Shown here piece after piece: positions 42,372 to 53,299 of a stretch of 64,000 bases of DNA. The DNA comes from Phaseolus vulgaris. Its lineage: Eukaryota; Streptophyta; Magnoliopsida; Fabales; Fabaceae. The DNA is taken from contig NC_023750.2 in the NCBI RefSeq assembly GCF_000499845.2, positions 15,603,503-15,667,502 on the forward strand, read 5' to 3'. The translations under genes and the position numbers were made by a program. A model generated the notes under the pieces. That model was not told the origin of the DNA and did no database searches. It saw nothing but the letters and a program-made list of their open reading frames with translations. Each line of letters starts with the position of its first letter. The first letter of the stretch is position 1.

Positions 42372-42436
42372 AGAGTTAGGATTTGAACCCAAAACCAGTT
42401 AGAAAGTATCAACTTAACCACTGGGACAAAAGATCC
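42372..42436 (-). repeat. tRNA-like segment (SINE head or tRNA relic)
   Basis: On the minus strand GTCCCAGTGGTTAAG resembles a pol III A box and GGTTCAAATCC (42379-42389) is a perfect B box, ~25 nt apart. The acceptor stem does not pair well, so it is not a functional tRNA. A poly(A)-like SINE tail is not clear. Confidence 0.35.
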
Positions 42437-42772
42437 TTTCTTGGAATATAGGGATTGTATTTTTATTTTATTTACTTACAAACGAGACAAGACCTATAAC
42501 TAAATTTGTATTTATACACTTTTGTAATTCAGAATGATAAAGAATGTTTTTGGAAATTTAATAGAGATAATATATTATACTAGGGTTCTTTCCTGTATCT
42601 TGCGATCTTATCAAGAGTTCATCAATTCTTGTGGTGATCCTCCTTAGGCTTATCAAATCTTGTTTGTGGCGTATCCCTCTCTCCAGGCTTTCATTTTTAC
42701 TATTTTTAATTGATTCCATTTCGTAACCCTAAAGTCCTAATTTTATTGTTAGTTCTATTTGGAATCATATCA
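42437..42772 (+). repeat. Probable LTR 3' part of a plus-strand gypsy element
   Basis: Ends GGAATCATATCA, two bases before a Met-type PBS-like sequence. The TATATTATAC region near 42570 could be its promoter. The LTR start is not resolved. Confidence 0.4.
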
Positions 42773-42774
42773 TT

Positions 42775-42787
42775 TGGCATTTAGAGC
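42775..42787 (+). other. Degenerate Met-type primer binding site
   Basis: TGGCATTTAGAGC, compared with TGGTATCAGAGC, directly after the presumed LTR end. Confidence 0.45.
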
Positions 42788-43519
42788 AAAGGTTTGAGTG
42801 ATAACACAATTGTGCATCCTATTTTTACCCTCATCACTGTTCACGGTACTGTTCACGACATTGTTCGTCTTTTAAACAAAAAAAGAAGAAGAGGAAAACA
42901 GAGAATAAAAAAAAAAAGGAAGAGGAAAATAGAGAACAAAAGAAGAGGAAAAAAAAATAGCATTTATCCAGTGCATACTTCCTGTTTGTTAAAAGTCCTT
43001 TGTTTCAAGTGTCCTGTCTACATTTTTCTCTCTCTATATATTCTAATTGTCTTGCTTGTTTGATGGTAGTGAAATTGTTCTTCACTACTCTTCTTTCATC
43101 GATGTTAAAATATCAAAATTTTACTTTAAGCTTGTGATTGATACCATTGAAAACCACTCTTGATTATTGATTGCTTGATTCTTGTAAAAACCTTAAGTTA
43201 GAGAACGAGTGGTAAAAGGAAGTTTGATCATTAAAAAAAAGCCTTGTTGTGTGAAACACGAGTATGGAGTGTAAACACGTGAGAAAGTCGTGTGAGGCCT
43301 AAACTTATTGTTATTTTTAATCTATTTAATTGAGCATTGCAGAGGAAACGCCAAATAGTGGACTTTCACAAATACATGTGCAAGCCTTAACACAACATTT
43401 AAAGAGACTAATGAAACAATAAAGGGATGGACTGCATGAGAGGTTGAGATCAAATGGAGCAGATACAACAAGAAAATAAGGAAAATAGGGGGGATAGGAG
43501 GAAAGAAGAGAGAATTAGG
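42788..43519 (+). other. Leader of the plus-strand gypsy remnant
   Basis: AT-rich, with a polypurine AAGAAGAGGAAAA run near 42880-42960. No gene is supported. Confidence 0.4.
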
Positions 43520-44637
43520 GAGAACAAAGACAACTGAGATTGGATGGGATAAGATTAAATATTCCCACATTCAAAGGGAAGAGTGATCATGAAGCTTACT
43601 TGGAGTGGGAGATTAAAGTAGAACATGTGTTTGCTTGTAATGAGTATAATGAGGAGCAAAAAATGAAGTTGGCAGCAGCTGAATTTTCTGATTATGCCTT
43701 AACTTGGTGGAATAAGTACTAAAGGAGAAAATTATATATGAGGAACCCATGGTGGACTCTTGGACTGAAATAAAAAGGATAAAGAGAAAGAGATATATTC
43801 CAGCAAGCTACCATAGGGATTTGCAACTCAAACTTCAAAGAATGACTTAAGGGAATAGAAGTATGGAAGAGTACTTTAAAGAGATGGAGGTGACCATTAT
43901 TAAAGCTGGAATGAATGAAGAAAACGAAGCAACCATGACTAGGTTTTTGAATGGACTGAACCATGATATTAGGGATGTTGTGGAGCTGTAAGAGTATGTT
44001 GACATGGAGGATTTATTGCACAAGGCTAACTAAGTAGAACAACAACTCAAGAGGACGAAAATCATGAGGAGGAGTTCTAACAATAATAATAATTCCAATT
44101 GGAAGGATAACTTATGAAGGATAAAGGAGTTCCCTCAAGTACAAACACATCTTCAAGTGGGAAGTCACGTAATTGGTATAATAATTCACCATCTAAAAGG
44201 AACACAAGTGAGGTAAAACGTTCCAAAGGCTTGGGAAGAGGACATTATGCTTCAGAATGTCCAAAAGAATATGGTCATGTTATCAAATGGAAAAATAAAC
44301 AGTGAACCTTCAAGTAAAGAAGAGAAGGAAGAGGTAGAGGTGGAGTTGGATGCATTGGAAGGTGATTTATTGATGATTTAGAGGCTTATGGGAAGGAAAA
44401 TTCAAGTTTTGGATCAAACCCAAAGGGAAAATATTTTCCATACTAGATGTTCCATTCAAGAAAAAATATGTTCACTCATAGTTGATGGAGGAAGTTGCAC
44501 CAATGTAGCTAGCTCAAGACTAGTTACCGAATTGAATATGGAGACAAAATCCCACCCAAGGCCATACAAGCTTCAATGCCTTAGTGAGGATGGAGTGATG
44601 GCAATGAGATCAAATATAGACTGAGATTTGTTTTTGA
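43520..44637 (+). pseudogene. gag-protease remnant of a chromovirus-like gypsy element
   Basis: Gag core IRLNIPTFKGKSDHEAYLEW and FSDYALTWWNKY, then in shifted frames a helical stretch (VDMEDLLHKAN, VEQQLKR), a knuckle remnant GHYASECP, and the protease segment ENIFHTRCSIQEKICSLIVD with a DGG active site plus SHPRPYKLQCL. Several stops, including 43720 and 44302. RT is absent: the element joins a copia remnant at about 44640-44690. Confidence 0.75.
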
Positions 44638-44689
44638 AAGAAGTTTTCAAAAGATTTGCAAGATTGTTGTTGGGAAACCACCATAGACA

Positions 44690-46316
44690 AACTTATAAGG
44701 GCTTCCATAAAGAGGCCACCACTGTTTTGTGGTGTCAATTACCAGTTTTGAAAGGTGAGAATGAAAATCTTTATGGATTCAAATGATAAGGGTATTTGGG
44801 AAACAATTGAAAATGTCCCTTTGTATCTCAAGTCAAAAGAGATGAGGTTTTAATTGATAAACCTTCATCTGATTGGACTGAGCCTGAAAGTAAAAAAGCC
44901 AAATTTGACTGGATTGCTAAGAATTTTTCAGGGTATCACAGTGTAGCTCAGCAAAGGAAATGTGGGACATCCTTGAAGTCACACATGAAGGGACAAACGA
45001 TGTCAAGCGAGCCAGAAAGCATGCTCTCATTCAAGAGTGTGAACTCTTTAGAATGCAAACGGGAAAAACCATTTGTGATATGCAGAAAAGGTTCTCTCAC
45101 ATAGTGAATCACTTGATGAGTCTTAGTAAGAATTTTGACAAGGAAGAGGTGAACATCAAGATATTGAAATGTATTGATAGAACATGGCAGCCAAAGGTCA
45201 CTGCCATATCAGAATTGAAAGATTTGACATCAATGACTGCAACATCATTGTTTGATAAGCTTAGGGAGCACGAGCTTGAAATGAATAGGCTTTCTGTCCA
45301 AGAAAGTGAGGACAAACATAACAAGGGCATAACACTCAAAGATTGCAATCACAAACAACAACAAGACTCAAGTGGAAGTGATGTCTTCCATGAGTCTACT
45401 ATCAAGAAAATTCAGCAAGTTCTTGAAGAAGAAAAGTCAGGCTTCAAAGTGGTATGGTTCTAGAAGACCCAATGATTTTAATATTAACAAGTACACTTGC
45501 TATGGCTGTGGTGAATAGGGTCATATCTAGGCAGAATGCCCCAATAATGAAATCAAAGAAAGAGCATATTTCAAAAGCCAAAAAGGGATATGTGGCATGG
45601 GATGACAATGAAGTTTCATCCTCAAGCTCTTCTGATGATGAAGAAGCAAATTTGTGCCTTAGAGCATCTGTATCCAGCAACAAGAGCTCATCATCTTCAA
45701 TCAAAGGTAACAACTATTATCAATTGCTTGAAGCTTTTAAAGAAACTCATGAAGAGGCTAACCATTGAAACTTCCTCACAACCGGTTGAAAGGTCTAAAT
45801 AACTGGCTGGAAAACAAAATTAAGTCTTTGGAAGAAGATTTGGGAAGAACAAAAGAAGATTTTGAAAACCTTTATTTGATTTACAAAAACTCATATTGCA
45901 ATTGTTAGTCAAAAGTTTGTGAAAATTGTGAAAATCTTGAAAGAAAGATTCACTGTCTTTTGAAAACCTTAGACAAATTTATAACAGGAAAATTCAACAT
46001 TGAAGATGTTCTTGCATCTCAAAATTGTGTTTTTGGAAAAGCTGGTTTGGGTTTTTATCCACAAAGCAAAGGAAATGGGATTTCAAAACCTTTTTCAACT
46101 GTACTAGAAAAACAATTGGTTAAAAGATCGATTCAACCGGTTGTTACATGCTTCTATTGTATGAAGAAGGGTCATTCAGTTAGGTTCTTCAAGTTTCGAA
46201 AATCTCTTGTTCCTAAAGGGATCTTTAAATGGATTCCCAGATATTTTGATGGTTCTAGAGACAAGTCTAACACAAAGGGTCCCAAGTTCTTTAAGGGATC
46301 AAACCTTGTGATTTAA
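44690..46316 (+). pseudogene. gag of a SIRE-like Ty1/copia element, broken
   Basis: Longest open part 44960-45463 (EMWDILEVTHEGTNDVKRA region, RMQTGKTICDMQKRF, LTSMTATSLFDKLREHELEM), a UBN2-type copia Gag domain. A zinc knuckle near 45495-45540 (CYGCGE.GH....CP) is broken by two in-frame TAG codons. Then an acidic Ser-rich segment and a second knuckle-like CFYCMKKGHSVRFFK, ending GPKFFKGSNLVI. Pol is missing after it. Confidence 0.8.
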
Positions 46317-47139
46317 TTAGTTCTATTTTGTAGATTTTTGACTCTACTTGAAGGGTTAAAAAGATCAGGATCTCAAGAAGATTTGAGTACAAGTCAAAGC
46401 CTTGTCCTGATTCTATGATCTGCTTACATTTGTGTAACTGTAATATGAGGATAATTTTCCTATTCTTCTCTTTGTTGAAACATTGGCTCTTAAATCCAAT
46501 TCAACGATTGTTCTCTATACCTAGATTATAATTAGCTTGTATTTCTTCTATGCTTTATAAAAAATTGTGTGCATCATAAACCTTGATGTTTGAATATAGC
46601 ATGACTGTTTGAAAATATGTTTTTCTCAACTTCTCATCAGTGCAAAATTTCAACCGATTGTTTCTTCAAAACAACCGATTGTTTCTTCAAAACAACCGAT
46701 TGTTTTCTCTCTGTCAGCACTGGGCAAAACTGTTTTTAATTTCTAAGTTCTAATTTTTAATTTTGTTCAAACCCAGTGATATATGTGGTCAATATTGTAT
46801 TAATTACATGTTTGAATACAATTTGCCTCTGTTATAACTGCTATTAATAAATCAGATTCTTCTTATCTTGGAAATTAAAAATGTTTTTAAAATTTGGTTA
46901 AATCAACATGTGAGTATCTGTATTTTCTATTTGACTGACTAAAACAGCTTTATGGTTCAAATTTGATTCGTTTTTCTATTTTGAAACAACCCACATAATG
47001 CCAAATTTGGCCTAGAGTTATGTCTATAAAAGAATTGCAATAAGCTGTTGTTTTTCACACAAACAACCTGTTGTTCTTCTTTTTCCTCTACTCTAAAGTT
47101 TTCTCTACAGTGTGCAAAAGTTCCTCTCTAAATTAAGCT
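46317..47139 (+). other. Copia noncoding region with 21-bp-phased motif triplet
   Basis: No gene. CAACCGATTG occurs at 46651, 46672 and 46693, exactly 21 bp apart, the reverse complement of the motif doublets in the copia element at 61921-63084. Protease, integrase and RT, expected after gag, are absent. Confidence 0.55.
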
Positions 47140-47226
47140 ATGGCTGGAACTCCTCCATCTACTAAAAGGATGAAAACCAGGGCTTTAAGAGTGGTGGAAA
47201 ACTTGAAGGGTGGTTATCTGTGTTGA
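47140..47226 (+). pseudogene. Start of an envelope-position ORF, truncated
   Basis: 28 codons, MAGTPPSTKRMKTRALRVVE, then a TGA. The first ~16 residues match the start of the minus-strand ORF ending at 61766 (TPPTSKRVKTRAV). Only the beginning survives. Confidence 0.55.
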
Positions 47227-48258
47227 AGATGGGAAGCTTTGATGTATTAAATCCTCATGAAGCCTGAAGCTGTGTTATGTTTTAGGTCTAGGTTTTGTTA
47301 TGGGGTTTAGAATCTTTGTATGATTAGTATTGATTCTCAAACAAAGCTTATTTCAATCTGTTTTGAAGATTAAAGTTTTTTTCCATGCAAAGGGTAAAAC
47401 AACTGATTAAAGTTTTGAGATAATTGGTTGTTTGTCACGTAGCTGACAAATGTGTTTTGAAACTGTTTTTTGAATCAGTTGCATAACTGCCAAAACAATT
47501 CAACCGGTTAAATCGTGGTTTTAGCCGATTAAATGTATGTTTTCATAACAATTTTTTGAAAACCTATTTTAACTGATTTGGTTGTTTCAAATCTGCCTTC
47601 AACGGTAGCTTCTCAAAGTTTATAAAATGAGTCTTCTTTCAAACATAAAAAGATTGATGAAACAAAACAGTTTGATACTTTGATTGTAATTTTTTTTGAG
47701 AGATTACCAACTGTTTGTGAAAAGGTGTTTTACCAAGTTTTAGCAAGATTGCTTTTGGGCTTTGTTGTGATTCAAAGAACTGATTAATAGGGTTTCTGGT
47801 GTACTGTGATTCTAGGTGTTTTCTAACCCTGTTTAAGTTCTTGTAATTGTTCATATTACTCTTTGTAAACTTTTTGTAAAATCCTGTAAATTCATTGTGA
47901 TTCTGGCTTGAGGTGTTGATTATGTGCAAAGAGGGTGAGTAGGCTTTGTGGGATTCAAAGTCACCTCGTTGTGTGTGGTGTATGTGTAATCTGTGTTTGG
48001 TTGCATAAGTGAAATACTTAGTGGTTTGACTGAAGACTGGATGTAGCTCTTGGATAGAGTAAACCAGTATAAACCTTGTGTGTAATTCTCTCTATCTCTT
48101 CTCTCTATAATTGTTTGATATTTTTCACTGTCATAAACAACCGGTTGAATCATAATTTTAACCGACTAAAATTCTGATATCTATTTCTGTTTGGTATTTT
48201 GATTAGCTTTCTGAATTGCTTTTCTGAGTTGATTGTTAAAGTTTCATTCTAAGCAAAG
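47227..48258 (+). repeat. Copia LTR-like DNA, interrupted by the family A copy 2 LTR
   Basis: Shares blocks such as AGACTGGATGTAGCTCTTG and a TATAAAcc region with the copia LTR at 61767-62906 (opposite strand). Contains CAACCGGTTGAAT motifs near 48142. The start is unresolved; it is cut at 48258. Confidence 0.55.
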
Positions 48259-49078
48259 TGTACCGCCCTGGTAGTCGGAAGTGATGACGTGGCACCAAGC
48301 TACAGTATAGGCGTGTTGACGAGACGTCAGGTTGGCAGAAGCGAAGGAGGTCGGGGGGCTCGTGAAGTCGCCAGTTATTAAGTTGGCGTGCTCCGATCTC
48401 CAGCATACCAGAACCGGCGATCACCCAGTTGAAGATGAAGTCGCCAGATGTAAACCAGGCGACCAAGTGATCAGAGATCGCCGAAGCAAGCACATCGCCG
48501 AAGATGAAGGTGGTGCAGATTATGAAGGCGGCCGGCAAGACCACAGGGAAGGTGTACGAAGGCACCATAACTCGCCTAAATCCCAGTAGAGATCGCGCTC
48601 CAAGTTAGCTATGCACTGGGCAGTACCATGCATGAGTAACTTAGCCAAAGGAGAGTCAGAAACAGCGCCCAAGTCAAGGAGGCTCCAGATGATGGCACGT
48701 GTACGACTGGATGCGAGCCACGTGTCCAGGTCTGTAACTGCCAGGAGAGAGAAAGTGACCAGGTATTTAAGGGTTCCCCAACGAACTTTTGAGGTACGCA
48801 CGTTCAGATTATATTCTTTACGCTTGTGAGTTCTTGAGCATACTGTGAGAGAGAACATTGCACGGTTCCTTGAGAGTTCTGGAGTGTTTACTCTTGAAGT
48901 ATTTGGTGGTTCAGTCACTGACTTGGGCGTTGGAGTGCGATCGGCCGCAGCGGCGCCGCTCTGTTCTTTTGCAGGTTCTTGAGGTGGATCGTGACGAAGG
49001 ACGGAGGTTGAAGCGGTGCACACGTCGATCCAAGTTTGACGAGGCAAGTTCCAACGTTCTGGTCAACAGGCAGGATCA
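48259..49078 (+). repeat. 5' LTR of family A copy 2
   Basis: 820 bp, TGTACCGCCC...GGATCA. Clearly diverged from its partner at 60124-60930 and from copy 1, so older. TATTTAAG replaces the TATATAAG of the other LTRs. Confidence 0.85.
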
Positions 49079-49081
49079 TCA

Positions 49082-49099
49082 GGCGCCCACCGTGGGGCC
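49082..49099 (+). other. Primer binding site of family A copy 2
   Basis: GGCGCCCACCGTGGGGCC, three bases after the LTR end. Confidence 0.75.
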
Positions 49100-49489
49100 G
49101 TGTAAAACTTGTTCCCATCCGCAGCGTGAGTTCTTGGAGGTTTTCGTAAGTTTCTGTGTGGTTGTGTGCTGGTGCAACCGTAGTTCGCTATTCATCTAGT
49201 TTTGCTCAGTGTTTTCACGTTTTCCACCGTTCGTTTGAGGTTTTGTTCGGTGAGGTGAAGTTCTCTGCGGACTGCGCGAGTTTTGTTCGGTGAAGATTTG
49301 AGTTCTTTGGTTCGTTTGGTTTTCCGTGGAAGAAGCGGTGGTTTCTGGTGGAGTTGCAGGTTTTTGTGGAGGTTTTCTGTGTTCTTGAGTTTCTTGCGGA
49401 GTTTCGCGCAGGTCTGACCGATTGATCGCTGAATCGATCGTCGCTGAAGGAAGTGTTGTTCATTATTCTCTGTGATTTGCTGAGATTTC
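49100..49489 (+). other. Leader of family A copy 2
   Basis: Untranslated, G/T-rich, homologous to 11514-11852 reversed. No gene. Confidence 0.6.
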
Positions 49490-51841
49490 ATGAGAAAAAT
49501 GAGAAGCAACCGTTCAAGTCCAGTTGCGCCCGTTGCTGCTGAAGGCGCCGCCGCCATGACCATGGCGCAGATGGTAGAGATCATGCGCTCGTTGCAGGCA
49601 ACTGTGGAAGCCTCGCGCATAGAACAGGCGAGAATGCATGAGGACCTGGCCGCCTCTCGGGCCAGGAATGGTGAGCTTAGCAAAGTGACTGAAGAGCTGC
49701 GTCAAGCTCTTCAGGAGCAGCAAGGGCGTCCTATTGCTGAAGAGGTCGCGCCGTCAACGCCACCTCGTGTTTTTCCTATGCCTTTCGCTCAGGCGATTAC
49801 TGACACGCCTATTCCTACGAGTGTGGTACCTGTTAAGGCTGTTTTTACCGGCGTGGAGGATCCTGAGGCTCATCTCACCACGTTCCATACCCAGATGATG
49901 CTGTCAGGAGGATCGGACGCCGTATACTGCAAGATGTTCGTGAGCACACTCCAAGGAACGGCGTTGGAGTGGTTTGTGAGCCTGCCTAACGGTCACATTA
50001 CCAACTTCCAACAATTTTCAAAGATTTTCATCGAGCAGTACATCGTGAATAAGGCACCGCCCAGGGTGTCTTACGATCTGTTTGATATAAGGCAATATCA
50101 GGGAGACTCCCTCAGGGACTACTTGAATCGCTTTGTGGCGCAGATGGTCAGATCGCCGGCTAAAGATGAAGAAATGCTTGTCTATGCATTTAAGAAGGGC
50201 GTGCTGCCGGGACCATTCTGCGAGGCATTGATCAGGGCTCACCCCGCCACGTTTGCTGAGGTTAGGCGACTTGCGGTGGCCCACATCGCCGACGAGAGTG
50301 AAGTCGCCGAGAAGAGAGGAAGCGTGGCTCCCGCTAGGCCACGCGCCCAGACCAGGATCCAGCCACATAGGGTGCTGGAGACAGCGGCGGCCAGAAGGGA
50401 TCAGAGGACTCGCCATCCTTATGATCCAAGGAAGAACAAGGGTAGGGGCCAAGGTCGCCCGCAACCAGCACGCCGGGAATACAATCGCCCGCCTAAGCAC
50501 AAGTTTGTCATGGGATTGGCGGACCTGATCGCCATTCCCAATATATCAGCCAGATTGAAAGCGCCCGAGAAGGTAGGCGACAAGGTGCTGGGACCCAAGC
50601 CAGACGCCTGGTGCGAGTTTCACCAGGGCTTTGGCCATACAGTGGATTCGTGCTTGGCTTTAGGACACCAACTCGACGATCTGGTTAAGAGCGGGTTCCT
50701 AAATGACTATTTGCTGGATAGAAGGACGGGGGGCGCGTCGAGCTCCCAACCAGCAGGTGGAGAAGTTCAGCAGCACGAGATACCTACGCACGGAGAAATC
50801 CACACCATTGCAGGGGGTTTCTCAGGGGGTGGGTGCACCGCATCACCGAGGAAGAGGTACGTGAGGTCTGTGATGATGGTGGATATGTTTGAAGACCACT
50901 CGCCGGATGTGGACATTACGTTCACCAAGCAAGATCTTCGGGATGTTATGCCTCATGACAATGATCCCATAGTAATTTCGTTGATAACAGCAGGAAGGAA
51001 GGTCCACAGGGTGCTGGTGGACCAAGGAAGCTCGGCAGACGTGATGTTCTGGCCGACTTTCACGCAGCTGGAGCTGCCCCTTGACCAGCTGAGGCCCTAT
51101 GGAGGGTGTTTGTATGGTTTCGCTGGTGACCAGGTGGAGGTCAGGGGGTACATAGAATTGAGGACTACGTTTACAGATGAGGCGGGTTCGAGAACGGAGA
51201 AAATCAAATACCTTGTTGTAAACGCCCCTTCAGCATACAACATACTGTTGGGAAGACCCACACTCAACAGGATAGGCGCTATACCGTCGACCCGGCACAT
51301 GAAGGTGAAGTTGCCGTCTATGGAGGGGGTGGTGATCACCATCAAATCCGATCAGAAACAAGCAAAAAAGTGCTATGAGAATAGCCTAAAAAACAAGAGG
51401 TCGGTGAGTTACGTAACAACCACCCCGCCTCCCGGTGTGAAGCCCAGATCGACGGTAACAGAAGAGACCGCCGGAAGAGATGTGGAGATGGTGGATGCTG
51501 AGCTGGAGGAGGGGAACGCCGGTCTAGAGGAAGAAGAGGTGAGGAATCGCCCTGAGGAAGCGAGAGAGCTGGGGATCGCCAGGGTGGTGATCGCCAGAGA
51601 AACCAGACCAAAACCCGTCGAGCAGTGGCTCGAGAGAGAGATCGGAGGAAAGATCTTCAAGCTGGGAAGATCCCTGGAGGTTGAGCTCCAGGACCAGATC
51701 GCCAAGGTGATAGAACGACATCTGGATGCCTTTGCATGGTCCGCTTCGGACATGCCCGGGACGAAACATAGAAACTCCTCGCTGCAGGCCACATCAGGGA
51801 AGTTCAGTACCCTGAATGGCTGGCAAATGTCGTGCTGGTGA
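49490..51841 (+). pseudogene. gag-protease of family A copy 2, frameshifted at the end
   Basis: Starts MRKMRSNRSSPVAPV. Same order as copy 1: coiled coil, Gag core (GVEDPEAHLTTFHTQMM), basic linker, CEFHQGFGH...C segment, protease with VDQGSSADV, acidic linker, and FAWSASDMPG. Just after this (~51768) roughly 120-150 bp present in copy 1 are missing, which shifts the frame; translation then runs 30 out-of-frame codons to a stop at 51839. Protease and Gag themselves look intact. Confidence 0.85.
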
Positions 51842-52369
51842 AGAAGAGTAATGGGAAATGGCGCATGTGCGTCGATTTCACTGATTTGAATAAGGCCTGC
51901 CCAAAGGATTCATATCCTTTACCAAGCATAGACGCCCTGGTGGATAGTGCTGCAGGGTGTAAGTTGTTGAGCTTCCTGGATGCCTTCTCGGGGTATAATC
52001 AGATCAAGATGCATCCCATGGATGAAGAGAAGACTGCCTTCATGACCGAGAGATCGTGCTACTGCTACAAGGTGATGCCGTTTGGGCTGAAGAACGCGGG
52101 AGCCACGTACCAGAGGTTGATTGATCGAGTACTTGCACCGATGCTGGGAAGGAATGTGCAAGCGTACGTCGACGACATGGTCGTGACCTCGCCAGAAAAA
52201 AGCAAGCACGTTGCAGACTTGGAAGAATTGTTCACGACGATCGCCAAGTTCAGGTTGAAGCTGAATCCAGAGAAATGCATCTTTGGCGTGGAGGCTGGAA
52301 AATTCCTGGGATTTCTCTTGACTGAAAGAGGAATAGAGGCCAACCCGGATAAGTGTGCCGCCATCTTGA
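51769..52369 (+). pseudogene. N-terminal reverse transcriptase fragment, family A copy 2
   Basis: Reads VVLVKKSNGKWRMCVDF through FLDAFSGYNQIKMHP, VMPFGLKNAGATYQRL and the YVDD motif, then stops at NPDKCAAIL, where homology switches to the antisense gene on the opposite strand. Connection, RNase H domains and integrase are deleted, so no activity is expected. Confidence 0.85.
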
Positions 52370-53283
52370 GATCCGTTTCTTGAGATCTTCAGTTTGTTCT
52401 TTCAGCTCCTTATTCTGCTGCTCTAGCTCTTCAACTTGCTTCTTGAGTTGTTCATTGGTTTCTTGAGCCTGGAGAAGGTCTTCAGCAACCTTCTTGGATT
52501 CTGCTTGCGCTTGTCCCAATTCGGCAGCGAGCTCCCCTTTTTCCTTGTTGGCTTCAGCGAGCTCAGCCATGGCGTCATCCCTCGCCTTTTCCACCTTTCC
52601 AAGGAGGGTCTCTCGGTCGGCTGACCTTTGCTCCAATTTATTCACCCTGGCGGCGTCAGTTTTTACGAGAGCCTCCAGGTCAGCCACCTTGACGCGATAA
52701 GGCACAATCTTGCTCTCCAGTTCAATCTTTTCTTGAGCCAGTTGCTGCACCTTATGGCGGAGATCAGTGGCCTCCTTGCGCGCCAATTTGAGCTCGGTGC
52801 TCATTGCGTCTTCTACTCGGGAGTGTTCAATCTCCGCGAGCGTCAGATTAAAGGACAACTTCTCCACCTCAACCTTCATGGTGCTGTTCTCTGTTTTAAG
52901 GTTGAAGAGGTCGTCCTGGAGCTTCCTAGTGGAGCTCTGCACCGCCCTAGTTATGATGGCGGCAATGTCTTCTGCTATCGTCTTCAGCTTAGCAGATAAA
53001 GGCTCCCACATCCTCGTGACCTCGAGAGGGAGGTTTGCTGCTTGGAGAGGCGCTGGTGGGGCCTGTTGTTGGTTTCCGTCGCCACCCTCTTTGGTTGGTT
53101 CTTCAGTGGGTGCTTCTGCTCGTGGTGGCGACGTCGGGGACTCGGTGATCAGAATCGGAGAGGTGTGGGCAACCTCATCCCCGATTGGAGCGACATCTGC
53201 AGCTGAGGCGTTAGAAGGAGGACCCCCTCCAGCTGATACATATGGCGTGGAGGCGCTTGGGGGGTCCTCCAAGAAATTGTCTT
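52370..53283 (-). pseudogene. Antisense gene of family A copy 2, coiled-coil part
   Basis: On the minus strand, from PPSASTPYVSAGGG through TRMWEPLSAKLKTI and a long heptad-rich coiled coil (VEKLSFNLTLAEIEHSRVED, EELEQQNKELKEQ) to DLKKRIS, where the 4.1-kb deletion cuts off the conserved C-terminal VVDGK end. The frame is open. The upstream part lies at 57710-59522 beyond the inserted family C derivative. Confidence 0.8.
53032..53283. repeat. 252-bp duplication flanking the family C derivative (left copy)
   Basis: Matches 57710-57961 over 252 bp with one mismatch seen by eye (C/T near 53142). Both are the same segment of the antisense gene, lying immediately either side of the insert. Confidence 0.9.
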
Positions 53284-53299
53284 GGGCCCTCCTCCATCA
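53281..53299 (-). repeat. Residual 3' LTR end of the family C derivative
   Basis: CTTGGGCCCTCCTCCATCA, identical to the outer end of the 5' LTR at 57691-57709. CTT is also the end of the flanking duplication, a 3-bp microhomology. Confidence 0.8.

Noticed and set aside
42794..43063. Basic 89-codon ORF as a small protein gene
   Set aside because: It is produced by a polypurine run in a retrotransposon leader.
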